Source: FLUQ01 sp031550605
GTDB taxonomy: Bacteria; Desulfobacterota; Desulfovibrionia; Desulfovibrionales; Desulfovibrionaceae
NCBI GenBank assembly: GCA_031550605.1
Contig: JAVBOK010000027.1
Location: 1 to 6,269 of the forward strand
Reading direction: 5' to 3'
DNA length: 6,269 nt
A model generated the notes under the pieces. That model did not search any database, was not told the origin of the DNA, and saw nothing but the letters and a program-made list of their open reading frames with translations. The position numbers and the translations under genes were made by a program. This document shows, piece by piece, positions 1-6,253 of this stretch (position 1 is the stretch's first letter; the number at the start of each line of letters is the position of its first letter).

Positions 1-21
1 TCGGTGTTGGGGGCGTCGGCC

Positions 22-85
22 GGGGGGGGGGTCATCCGCTTCCCGGCCCGGGGGGGGGGGGGGGCTCTCCCCCCCCCCCGCCCCC
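22..85. repeat. G/C homopolymer cluster
   Basis: This stretch contains a run of 10 G (22-31), a run of 15 G (50-64), then CTCT, a run of 11 C (69-79), one G and 5 C (81-85). The G15 and C11 runs can fold into an uninterrupted all-G:C hairpin with the CTCT loop. Runs this long are rare in ordinary chromosomal DNA and typical of contig ends or poly-G read artefacts, so the base count here should not be trusted. No gene can be called across it. Confidence 0.9.
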
Positions 86-99
86 GCGTGGGCGTGCCG

Positions 100-128
100 T
101 GACAAACCCCGGACTGCGGGATTTGTCA
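100..128. repeat. Inverted repeat (hairpin) downstream of the aldolase gene
   Basis: The arms TGACAAA (100-106) and TTTGTCA (122-128) pair over 7 bp. After one C/A mismatch, CCCG (108-111) pairs with CGGG (117-120) around a 5-nt loop. The hairpin begins about 60 nt past the stop codon of the leftward aldolase gene. No T-run follows the stem on either strand, so it is not a standard intrinsic terminator. It could be a 3'-end stabilising hairpin, a binding site for a dimeric regulator, or a dispersed repeat. A smaller perfect stem (GCCGC, loop TAC, GCGGC; 156-168) lies nearer the stop. Confidence 0.65.
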
Positions 129-189
129 TCAATCCATCCGAGGCGGGCTTTGCGCGCCGCTACGCGGCAATCTCAACGCGAAACCGCTC

Positions 190-948
190 CTACAGGCTCC
201 GGCAGTCGGCAACCAGTCTGGCGAAGCCGTCGGCCAGGATGTCCGTGTCGCTTCTGGTCATGACGATATTCGTCCGGTCTTTGAATTTTTCCAGCAGCTT
301 CGGGCCGCCGTACAGGCCGAAGGCCTTGCCCTGCTTGTGGCAGCAATCCGCCACGTGGGCGATGGCGTCCAGGGCGAGGGGGTTCATCAGATCGCCCGGA
401 ATGCCCAGCGACACGGACAGGTCGTTGGGGCCCACCAGCAGCGCATCGATGCCCGGCACGGCGGCCATGGCGTCGGCGTTGTCCACGGCCTGCCTGGTTT
501 CAACCTGGGCGATGGCCAGAACCCTGGCGTTGGCCTGTTCCATGACCTCGGCGTGCCTGCCGCCCGTCACGTACATGGTGTTGGCGCCCCCGGCCCCGTA
601 TCCGCGGTCCCCAAGGGGCGGAAATTTCGCCCACCGGGCCAGATCCCGCGCGTCGTCCCCGTTTTCCATCATCGGAACCATGACCCCGCAAGCGCCGCAG
701 TCGAGGGAACGGGACACATGCTCTTTGCCGCCCATGGGCACGCGGACCAGCCCGTTCAGTTGCAGAGCGTTGCACATGACGAACAGGTCGTGCAGCGATT
801 CAAAGGAATACGCCCCCTGCTCGCAGTCGAACATGACGAAATCCAGGCCCGCGTTTTTGGCCAGACAGCAGACGCCGGGGTTGCGGGAAACGCGCAGGAT
901 GGTACCGTACGCCTTGTGGCCGGCCAGAAGTTTTTCCTTCATACGCAT
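190..948 (-). CDS. HpcH/HpaI-family class II aldolase / citrate lyase-like protein
   Basis: Predicted cytoplasmic metal-dependent TIM-barrel enzyme of 252 residues, a normal length for the HpaI, GarL and RhmA aldolases, which split 2-keto acids into pyruvate and an aldehyde. Landmarks, numbered from the chosen start: the strand motif FDCEQG (40-45), the carboxylate-binding Arg in LVRVP (Arg69), VPMMEN (91-96), the FPPLGDRGYG loop (109-118), QVET with the probable metal ligand Glu150, GPNDLS with the probable metal ligand Asp176, and a C-terminal SDTDILADG segment. These match E. coli HpaI by eye. The oddity is Gln44 where HpaI relatives have the catalytic His of the D-x-E-H motif. Nine cysteines, including a CGAC pair (84-87), are also notable. 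The frame is open upstream to a TTG at 975, but the ATG at 948 lies 5 nt after a perfect AGGAGG and is preferred; a second ATG at 942 is possible. The substrate cannot be deduced, and no pathway partner is adjacent. Confidence 0.9.
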   Translation of the reverse strand: MRMKEKLLAGHKAYGTILRVSRNPGVCCLAKNAGLDFVMFDCEQGAYSFESLHDLFVMCNALQLNGLVRVPMGGKEHVSRSLDCGACGVMVPMMENGDDARDLARWAKFPPLGDRGYGAGGANTMYVTGGRHAEVMEQANARVLAIAQVETRQAVDNADAMAAVPGIDALLVGPNDLSVSLGIPGDLMNPLALDAIAHVADCCHKQGKAFGLYGGPKLLEKFKDRTNIVMTRSDTDILADGFARLVADCRSL

Positions 949-953
949 GCGGA

Positions 954-959
954 CCTCCT
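954..959 (-). promoter_or_regulatory. Ribosome binding site fixing the aldolase start
   Basis: On the minus strand, AGGAGG within GAGGAGGTCC sits 5 nt before the ATG at 948 and 11 nt before the ATG at 942. It would lie inside the coding region if the upstream TTG at 975 were used, so it argues against the longer reading frame. Confidence 0.85.
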
Positions 960-1004
960 CGGGTGTGCGGGGCAATCTCGCGGCATGCGCCGCGCTGTCC
1001 GTCC

Positions 1005-1033
1005 GTTATGCGCGGAGCATTCCGGAATGTCCA
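1005..1033 (-). promoter_or_regulatory. Candidate sigma-70 promoter of the aldolase gene
   Basis: On the minus strand, TGGACA (1033-1028, 5 of 6 to the -35 consensus) is followed after exactly 17 nt by CATAAC (1010-1005, 4 of 6 to the -10 consensus). Transcription would begin near 998, leaving a leader of about 50 nt before the ATG at 948. The spacer contains the palindrome 1018-1029, which overlaps the end of the -35 box, so a bound protein would block polymerase. Assigned by eye only. Confidence 0.45.
1014..1029. promoter_or_regulatory. Operator-like palindrome, copy 1
   Basis: GGAGCATTCCGGAATG contains the perfect 12-bp palindrome CATTCCGGAATG (1018-1029). It lies in the spacer of the candidate aldolase promoter. 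A near-identical element recurs at 1116-1132. The position and the duplication suggest a binding site for a dimeric transcription factor. No regulator gene is present in the window. Confidence 0.45.
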
Positions 1034-1115
1034 ACCAAATCGAAAGCCGGCCACCGGCGTACTGTGCCTTTCACCCCGCGCGTCACGCGGAAAGAGAAAA
1101 GGTTGCTGTCCGGCT

Positions 1116-1139
1116 GGAGCATTCCCGGAGTGGAAATGC
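1116..1139. promoter_or_regulatory. Operator-like element, copy 2
   Basis: The first ten bases, GGAGCATTCC (1116-1125), repeat copy 1 exactly. The following CGGAGTG (1126-1132) matches the rest of copy 1 with one inserted C and one A-to-G change. It also forms its own imperfect inverted repeat: GCATTCC (1119-1125) against GGAAATGC (1132-1139), with one bulged A. It lies about 20 bp upstream of the candidate -35 box of the acetyltransferase gene and starts 102 bp from the start of copy 1. Confidence 0.4.
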
Positions 1140-1160
1140 CCGGACCGGGCCAAAGCGGCC

Positions 1161-1189
1161 TTGTCCTCTCAGCGGAAGGGATTTATGCT
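1161..1189 (+). promoter_or_regulatory. Candidate promoter of the acetyltransferase gene
   Basis: TTGTCC (1161-1166, 4 of 6) and TATGCT (1184-1189, 4 of 6) are separated by 17 nt. The predicted first transcribed base falls at or next to 1196, the A of the ATG start codon, so the transcript from this promoter would have little or no leader. The match is weak and made by eye. Confidence 0.35.
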
Positions 1190-1195
1190 TGACCG

Positions 1196-1723
1196 ATGCA
1201 GAACCTGACAATACGCGCGGAACGAAAAGAGGACCAGGCGGCGGTCCGCCGGCTGGTCGAAGAAGCCTTTGCCGCGGCCGAACACAGCGACGGCGACGAG
1301 CAGGACCTTGTGGAACGGCTGCGGAACAGCGCGGCGTACATTCCGGAACTGTCCCTGGTGGCCGAGGCGGACGGGGCGGTCGTGGGGCACATCATGTTCA
1401 CCGCCGTGAACGTGGGCGAAACCGCGGCCCTCGCCCTGGCGCCGCTGGCAGTCGCCCCCGCCATGCAGGGCCGGGGCGTCGGCGGCGCGCTTATCCGGGA
1501 AGGGCACCGCATTGCCAGGGACATGGGGTACGGCTTCAGCATTCTGGTGGGGCACGCCGGATATTATCCCCGTTTCGGGTACCGGCCCGCCGCTTCGTTC
1601 GGGATCAGGCAGCCGTTCGACGTGCCGGAGGAAAACGCCATGGCCTGCGACCTGCGGGAAAGCGGCGGGCGCCTGGAAGGCGTCGTGGAATACGCCAGGG
1701 AATTTTTTACGCGACAGGGGTAG
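1196..1723 (+). CDS. GNAT-family N-acetyltransferase, YhbS-like
   Basis: Predicted cytoplasmic acetyl-CoA-dependent acyltransferase of 175 residues; E. coli YhbS and related COG3153-type proteins are of similar size. The N-terminal strand LTIRAERKEDQAAV (4-17) opens the GNAT fold. Acidic helix residues 29-41 are followed by LSLVAEADGAVVGHIMF (52-68). The acetyl-CoA pyrophosphate-binding motif is QGRGVG (91-96) in the usual V-x-P-x-x-Q-x-x-G-x-G setting. The YhbS-type signature GHAGYYPRFGYRPA lies at 119-132. The acceptor substrate is unknown. A TGA at 1190-1192 lies in frame just upstream, so the ATG at 1196 is the first possible start. The purine-rich GGAAGGG at 1174-1180 is 15 nt away, too far for an ideal ribosome site. 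It is well placed instead for the out-of-frame ATG at 1185, which opens a 7-codon reading frame ending at 1208. The gene is divergent from the aldolase and convergent with the efflux operon; the 59-nt gap to the latter shows no clear terminator. Confidence 0.92.
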   Translation: MQNLTIRAERKEDQAAVRRLVEEAFAAAEHSDGDEQDLVERLRNSAAYIPELSLVAEADGAVVGHIMFTAVNVGETAALALAPLAVAPAMQGRGVGGALIREGHRIARDMGYGFSILVGHAGYYPRFGYRPAASFGIRQPFDVPEENAMACDLRESGGRLEGVVEYAREFFTRQG

Positions 1724-1782
1724 GGCATTCGCACCGCGCGTCCGCTGTCCTCCCTCTCGGAGAAAGGGCAAGGTTCCGTCTG

Positions 1783-4700
1783 TCACCATGCCCGTCTGGG
1801 ATTTTCGTACGACGGCCCTCTGGGTTCGCACTTCACCCCGCAGGTGCGCATGATCCAGGATTGCAGGCGGTCCAGGTACACATAATAGACCGGGGTCAGG
1901 TACAGGGTCAGAAGCTGCGAGACCACCAGACCGCCGACCACCGCCAGGCCCAGGGGCTGGCGGGCCTCGGCGCCCGCGCCGTGCCCCAGGGCGATGGGCA
2001 GTGTTCCCATCAGCGCGGCCATGGTGGTCATCATGATCGGCCGGAAACGGATGACGGCGCCGTCAAAAATGGCCTGCTCCGGCGAAAGGGCTTCCTTGCG
2101 CTGCGTTTCCAGAGCGAAGTCGATCATCATGATGGCGTTTTTCTTCACGATGCCGATCAGCATGATGATGCCCACAAAAGCGTAGATGTCCAGATCCTTG
2201 CCGAAAACGGCCAGGGTCGCCAGCGCGCCCACCCCGGCCGAGGGCAGGCCTGAAAGGATCGTCAGGGGGTGGATGAAGCTTTCATACAAAATGCCCAGCA
2301 CGATGTAGATGACCAGAATGGCCAGGATCAGCAGCAGCCAGAGGTTGGCGAAAGATTCCTGAAACGCCTGGGCCGTGCCCTGGAAAGTGGTGGACACGGA
2401 ACCCGGCAGGGTCAGGGCCGCCAGTTCCCGCACCGCGTCCACGGCCTGGCCCAGGGAATAGCCCGCCGCCACGTTGAAGGAAATGGTCACCGACGGCAGC
2501 TGGCCGGAATGGTTCACCGACAGGGGACCCACCCCGGTGCCGGTGTCCACCAGGGTGGACAGGGGAACCAGTTTGCCCGAGGCGCTGCGCACCTCCAGCA
2601 GTTTCAGGGCTTCCGGGTTGCGCCGGAAGCGTGGTTCCACGGTCAGGAGCACGGGATAGTCATTGGTGGCCGCGCGAATGGAACTGACCTCGCGGATGCT
2701 GTAGGCGGACGACAGCGCGTCTTCCAGCTGCTGGGCGGATATGCCCAGGGCGGACGCCTTGTCCCGGTTGATGGCGATGCGCATTTCCGGATTGCGTATC
2801 TGCAGGTCCGTGGCCACGTCCACCACCTGGGGCAAGGCCCGGACCTTGTCCAGAAAGGCCGTGGCCTGTGAATACAGGTCGGCGGTATTGGGGCTCTGCA
2901 ACGTGAACTGGTACAGGCTCTTGGTGTTGGACCCGCCGATGCGGATGGGCGGGGGAATCATCGGGTAGGCCTTGATGCCGGGGATTTCGTTGAATTTTTC
3001 CCGCAGCCGCTGGATGATTTTCGTGGCATGTTCCGTGCGTTCGGATTTGTCCTTGAGGGTGATGCCCATGAAGCCCGAGTTGCCGAAAACCTGGCCGCCG
3101 GACGCGCCGACCACGGACATGTAATATTTGACCGTCGGGTCCGCGGCGACAATGGCCGCCAGCTGCTGCTGATGGCGGGCCATGTTTTCAAAGGAACTGC
3201 CCTGGATGCCCTCGGTCTGGACCATGATATGGCCGTTGTCCTCAAGAGGCAGAAATCCCTTGGGCACGCGGACGAACAGCCAGACCGTGGCCGCCAGCAC
3301 CGCGAAAGACAGAAGAAGAACCGTGAACTTGAAATGCAGCACGCCCCGCAGGGTATAGCGGTACAAGGACAGCCAGGCGTCGAACACCCGCTCCATCAGT
3401 CCGGAAAATCCCTGCTGCCTCTGGTTGTGGGTCTGGGGACGCAGAAAACGGCTGCACAACATGGGGGTAAGGCTGAGGGATACAAAGCCGGAAACCAGAA
3501 TGGCCGCCGCGATGGTGATGGCGAATTCGTGAAACAGCCTGCCCACGATGCCGCCCATGAACAGCACGGGGATGAACACCGCCACCAGCGAAAGGGTCAT
3601 GGACAGGATGGTGAAACCGATTTCCCTGGAAGCGTCCAGCGCCGCCTGCATGCGGGTTTTGCCTTCCTCCATGTGGCGGACGATGTTTTCCAGCATGACG
3701 ATGGCGTCGTCCACCACAAAGCCCACGGACAGGGTCAGGGCCATCAGCGAAAGGTTGTTCAGCGAAAATCCCGCCATCTGCATAATGGCAAAGGCGCCGC
3801 CCACGGACAGCGGCACGGCCAGACTGGGGATAAGGGTCGCCGATATGTTGCGCAGGAAAAGGAAAATCACCAGGATAACCAGGCAGATGGTCAGAACCAT
3901 GGTGAATTTCACGTCCGCCACCGATGCGCGTATGGATTGGGACCGGTCGTAGGACACCACCATGTTGATGCCCGCCGGCACCTGAGCGCGCAAGGAGGGC
4001 AGCATGGCCCGTATGGCGTCGACCACGGCCACGGTGTTGGTGCCGGGTTGGCGCTGGATGGCCAGCGTCACGCCGGGAACGTTGTTGAACCAGTTGCGGC
4101 GGCGATCGTTTTCCACGCTGTCGACGACCCGGCCCACCTCTTGCAGCCGCACCGGCGCGCCGTTGCGCCAGGCCACGATCAGCGGGCGGTACGCCGCGGC
4201 GTTCATCAGTTTGCCTGAACTCTGGATGGTGTATTCCGTGGACGGGCCGGTCATGGTGCCCACGGGCAAATTGACGTTGCCGGACCGCAGGGCGGCGGCC
4301 ACCTCGTCAATGCCCACCTGCTTGGCGGCCAGGGCCTGGGGGTCCACTTCCGCCCGCACCGCGTATTTCTGCGAGCCGTAGACCATGACCTGCGCCACTC
4401 CGCTGATCATGGACAGGCGCTGGCCGATGAAGTTTTCACCGTATTCCGTCACATCCGACAGGCGCAGGGTGCTTGAGGTGATGGCAAGGTAAAAAACCGG
4501 CGCGTCCGCCGGGTTCACCTTGCGGAAACTGGGAGGGTTGGTCATGTCCGAAGGCAGCTTGCGCTGCGCGCGGGCGATGGCGGATTGCACGTCCTGGGCA
4601 GCGGAATCGATGTTGCGGTCCAGGGAAAATTGCAGGGTGATGCGGGAAGTGCCCAGGCCATTGACCGAAGTCATGGAATCCATGCCCGCGATGGTGGAAA

Positions 4701-4911
4701 ATTCTTTTTCCAGAGGCGTGGCCACGGCGGAAGCCATGGTTTCCGCGTTGGCCCCGGACAGCTCGGCCGTGACCAGAATGGTGGGAAAATCAACTGTCGG
4801 CAGGTCCGCCACGGGCAGCAGCCTGTACCCCAAAGCCCCGCCCAGCAGGATGGCGAACATGACCAGAACCGTGGCCACGGGGCGTTTGATGAACAGTTCG
4901 GAAATGCTCAT
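1783..4911 (-). CDS. RND efflux pump inner-membrane transporter, MdtB/MdtC-like
   Basis: Proton-driven RND transporter of 1042 residues, the normal full length for the HAE1 group. By eye it resembles E. coli MdtC more than AcrB, for example in RPVATVLVMFAILLGG near the N-terminus, LSLMALTLSVGFVVDDAIV in TM4 and GTAQAFQESF before TM7. The proton-relay residues are intact: Asp401 and Asp402 in TM4, Lys924 in IVKKNAIM of TM10, and Arg955 with Thr962 in RFRPIMMT of TM11. TM1 lies near residues 10-30. The first periplasmic porter/docking region spans about 31-335, TM2-6 about 336-490, TM7 to TM8 with the second periplasmic loop about 528-875, and TM8-12 about 855-1018. The ATG overlaps the adaptor's stop codon (TGATG), and AAGGAA (4923-4918) stands 6 nt before it, so translation is probably coupled. 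Only one RND subunit is encoded here, whereas MdtB and MdtC act together in E. coli. No outer-membrane channel gene adjoins it. Its substrate is unknown. Confidence 0.96.
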   Translation of the reverse strand: MSISELFIKRPVATVLVMFAILLGGALGYRLLPVADLPTVDFPTILVTAELSGANAETMASAVATPLEKEFSTIAGMDSMTSVNGLGTSRITLQFSLDRNIDSAAQDVQSAIARAQRKLPSDMTNPPSFRKVNPADAPVFYLAITSSTLRLSDVTEYGENFIGQRLSMISGVAQVMVYGSQKYAVRAEVDPQALAAKQVGIDEVAAALRSGNVNLPVGTMTGPSTEYTIQSSGKLMNAAAYRPLIVAWRNGAPVRLQEVGRVVDSVENDRRRNWFNNVPGVTLAIQRQPGTNTVAVVDAIRAMLPSLRAQVPAGINMVVSYDRSQSIRASVADVKFTMVLTICLVILVIFLFLRNISATLIPSLAVPLSVGGAFAIMQMAGFSLNNLSLMALTLSVGFVVDDAIVMLENIVRHMEEGKTRMQAALDASREIGFTILSMTLSLVAVFIPVLFMGGIVGRLFHEFAITIAAAILVSGFVSLSLTPMLCSRFLRPQTHNQRQQGFSGLMERVFDAWLSLYRYTLRGVLHFKFTVLLLSFAVLAATVWLFVRVPKGFLPLEDNGHIMVQTEGIQGSSFENMARHQQQLAAIVAADPTVKYYMSVVGASGGQVFGNSGFMGITLKDKSERTEHATKIIQRLREKFNEIPGIKAYPMIPPPIRIGGSNTKSLYQFTLQSPNTADLYSQATAFLDKVRALPQVVDVATDLQIRNPEMRIAINRDKASALGISAQQLEDALSSAYSIREVSSIRAATNDYPVLLTVEPRFRRNPEALKLLEVRSASGKLVPLSTLVDTGTGVGPLSVNHSGQLPSVTISFNVAAGYSLGQAVDAVRELAALTLPGSVSTTFQGTAQAFQESFANLWLLLILAILVIYIVLGILYESFIHPLTILSGLPSAGVGALATLAVFGKDLDIYAFVGIIMLIGIVKKNAIMMIDFALETQRKEALSPEQAIFDGAVIRFRPIMMTTMAALMGTLPIALGHGAGAEARQPLGLAVVGGLVVSQLLTLYLTPVYYVYLDRLQSWIMRTCGVKCEPRGPSYENPRRAW

Positions 4912-6086
4912 CAGCGTTTCCTTGTTTCCTTGGCGGTGCTGTTGCCGGACGCTGTTTCCCTGGCGTTCAGCGAAGGCACGGGGGGCTTTTCCACGATTTT
5001 CAGGCCCGGCGCCAGGTTGAGCTGCCCGTCGGTGATGACTTTCTCGCCTTCGTTCAGGCCTTTTTCCACCACCGCCTCCGTTTCCGAGGCGTTCCAGGAC
5101 ATGACGCGGCGGACGGATGCCGTCTTGTCGGCGTCGGCCACGTAGACATACTGGCCGATGACCCCTTCAAGCACAGCGGCCGAGGGAATGACCAGGGCGC
5201 CGGATATGGTGGCAAGATCAACGGTGATCCGGACGAACTGGCCGGGCCACAAACGGTGGTCCGTGTTGTCGAACGTCGCTTCCAGCCTGATGGTGCCCGT
5301 GGTCTGGTCCACGGTGTTGTCCACGCTGCTCAGGCGTCCCACGGCCGCTTCGCGCGTGTCGCCTTCAGGCAGGGCGGTGACCGGGATGGCGCCCGCCTTG
5401 TGCTGGCGCAGAATTTCCGGCAGATGCCGCTCGGGCACGGCAAAGCGTATCTTGGCGGGAGCAAGGGTATTGATGACCAGCAGGGTACGGTCGTCGTTGG
5501 CTTTCACCACGTTGCCGGCGTCAATCAGAACTTCGCCCACCCGGCCGGACACCGGCGCCTTGATGGTCGCATACTCCAGCTGGAGCCTGGCCGACGTCAG
5601 CGCCGCCTCGTCCTGGGCCACGGCGGCCCGCTGGGATGCGGCATTGGTCACGGCCTGGTCGTACTGCTCACGGCTGACCGCGTCCTGTTTCACCAGGCGG
5701 GAAAAGCGGGCCTTGTCTTCCTCGGCCTTTTTGAGCAGCACCTGGTTGCGCAGGAGCCGGGCCTGCACTTCGCGTACGTTCGCCTCATACGGGCGCGGGT
5801 CGATCTGAAACAGAACCTGGCCTTTGGCCACATCCTGGCCGGAAGACACAGGCACGGCCACGATCTGCCCGCCGACCTGGGGTTTTACCGCAACGCTGGC
5901 CGCCGGCTGCACGTTGCCCACGGCGGTCAGGGTGCGCGGCACGTCACGCTTTACCGCTTTGGCCGTGACGACCGGAACCGCCCGATCCTGTCTGGCCGTG
6001 TTGGCGCCGTTGTCCCCACAGGAGGCAAGCAGCAGAGCGAGACAAAAAAACGGAACCAGCCGGGAAAATATGAGGGAAAAGTTCAT
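4911..6086 (-). CDS. RND efflux periplasmic adaptor lipoprotein (membrane fusion protein, MdtA/AcrA-like)
   Basis: Adaptor that links the RND pump to an outer-membrane channel; 391 residues, close to AcrA and MdtA. The N-terminus is a lipoprotein signal: Lys-free but with Arg9, a hydrophobic core (10-20), and the lipobox LASC with Cys23 as the predicted lipidated residue. After a short linker come the first lipoyl half (about 55-101, with VGGQIVAVPVSSGQDVAKGQVLFQID), the alpha-hairpin (about 102-165, rich in Gln, Ala and Arg), the second lipoyl half (about 172-206, KAPVSGRVGEVLIDAGNVV), the beta-barrel (about 212-291, including WPGQFVRI) and the membrane-proximal domain (about 292-365, ALVIPSAAVLEG). 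A polar tail ends the protein. The frame is open to an ATG at 6161, but the ATG at 6086 is chosen because it gives a proper signal peptide and lies downstream of the candidate promoter; the ATG at 6131 overlaps the -10 box. Its Shine-Dalgarno sequence is weak. The gene is co-transcribed with the pump. Confidence 0.95.
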   Translation of the reverse strand: MNFSLIFSRLVPFFCLALLLASCGDNGANTARQDRAVPVVTAKAVKRDVPRTLTAVGNVQPAASVAVKPQVGGQIVAVPVSSGQDVAKGQVLFQIDPRPYEANVREVQARLLRNQVLLKKAEEDKARFSRLVKQDAVSREQYDQAVTNAASQRAAVAQDEAALTSARLQLEYATIKAPVSGRVGEVLIDAGNVVKANDDRTLLVINTLAPAKIRFAVPERHLPEILRQHKAGAIPVTALPEGDTREAAVGRLSSVDNTVDQTTGTIRLEATFDNTDHRLWPGQFVRITVDLATISGALVIPSAAVLEGVIGQYVYVADADKTASVRRVMSWNASETEAVVEKGLNEGEKVITDGQLNLAPGLKIVEKPPVPSLNARETASGNSTAKETRKR

Positions 6087-6129
6087 GCGGAAACTGCTTT
6101 GTTGGTGATTGGGCCCGCTTGGCCGGGTC

Positions 6130-6161
6130 ATTATATACTCCGCGAGAGCCGTGCGCGTCAA
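6130..6161 (-). promoter_or_regulatory. Candidate promoter of the efflux operon
   Basis: On the minus strand, TTGACG (6161-6156, 5 of 6) is followed after 18 nt by TATATA (6137-6132). The overlapping perfect TATAAT (6135-6130) would give a 20-nt spacer. Transcription should begin near 6123, leaving a leader of about 37 nt to the ATG at 6086. A small inverted repeat, CCGCG (6168-6172) and CGCGG (6179-6183), lies just upstream of the -35 box and could be a regulator site. Confidence 0.6.
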
Positions 6162-6200
6162 ACATATCCGCGCGATTTCGCGGTGCCCGGGCGGGCGGAA

Positions 6201-6230
6201 AAAAACCCGCCATGGGGACGGCGGGTTTTT
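6201..6230. terminator. Bidirectional intrinsic terminator-like hairpin
   Basis: The arms AAAAACCCGCC (6201-6211) and GGCGGGTTTTT (6220-6230) pair over 11 bp around an 8-nt loop. Read rightward, the G:C stem is followed by five T. Read leftward, it is followed by seven T (6205-6199), which makes the leftward direction stronger. It could end a leftward gene lying beyond the window edge and insulate the efflux operon. It would also lie in the leader of any rightward transcript reaching the start at 6254. Confidence 0.8.
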
Positions 6231-6253
6231 CTCGGGCGGGAAAAGAAGGGTCG

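Noticed and set aside
1..35. A possible leftward gene start at ATG 35 on the minus strand, giving a Pro-rich opening
   Set aside because: The reading depends on the unreliable G homopolymer at 22-31, and too few codons remain to judge.
949..975. An N-terminal extension of the aldolase to the TTG at 975
   Set aside because: It would place the strong AGGAGG site inside the coding region; the ATG at 948 is correctly spaced after it.
1724..1782. A terminator between the convergent acetyltransferase and pump genes
   Set aside because: Only a weak bulged stem around 1753-1769 is present, with no adjacent T-run in either direction. The six T at 1705-1710 are coding sequence with no stem before them.
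337..2253. A 638-codon open frame on the plus strand crossing the aldolase, the acetyltransferase and the pump 3' end
   Set aside because: It runs through three well-supported genes, its translation is rich in Gly, Arg, His and Gln without domain features, and it reflects the lack of stop codons in GC-rich DNA.
3028..4218. A 396-codon plus-strand frame antisense to the pump gene
   Set aside because: The His/Gln/Gly-rich, low-complexity translation lies opposite conserved RND coding sequence and has no recognisable domain or ribosome site.
6087..6161. An N-terminal extension of the adaptor to ATG 6131 or ATG 6161
   Set aside because: It would bury the lipoprotein signal peptide about 15 to 25 residues inside the protein and overlap the promoter. 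The ATG at 6131 does have a GGAG 6 nt before it, so this was considered seriously.
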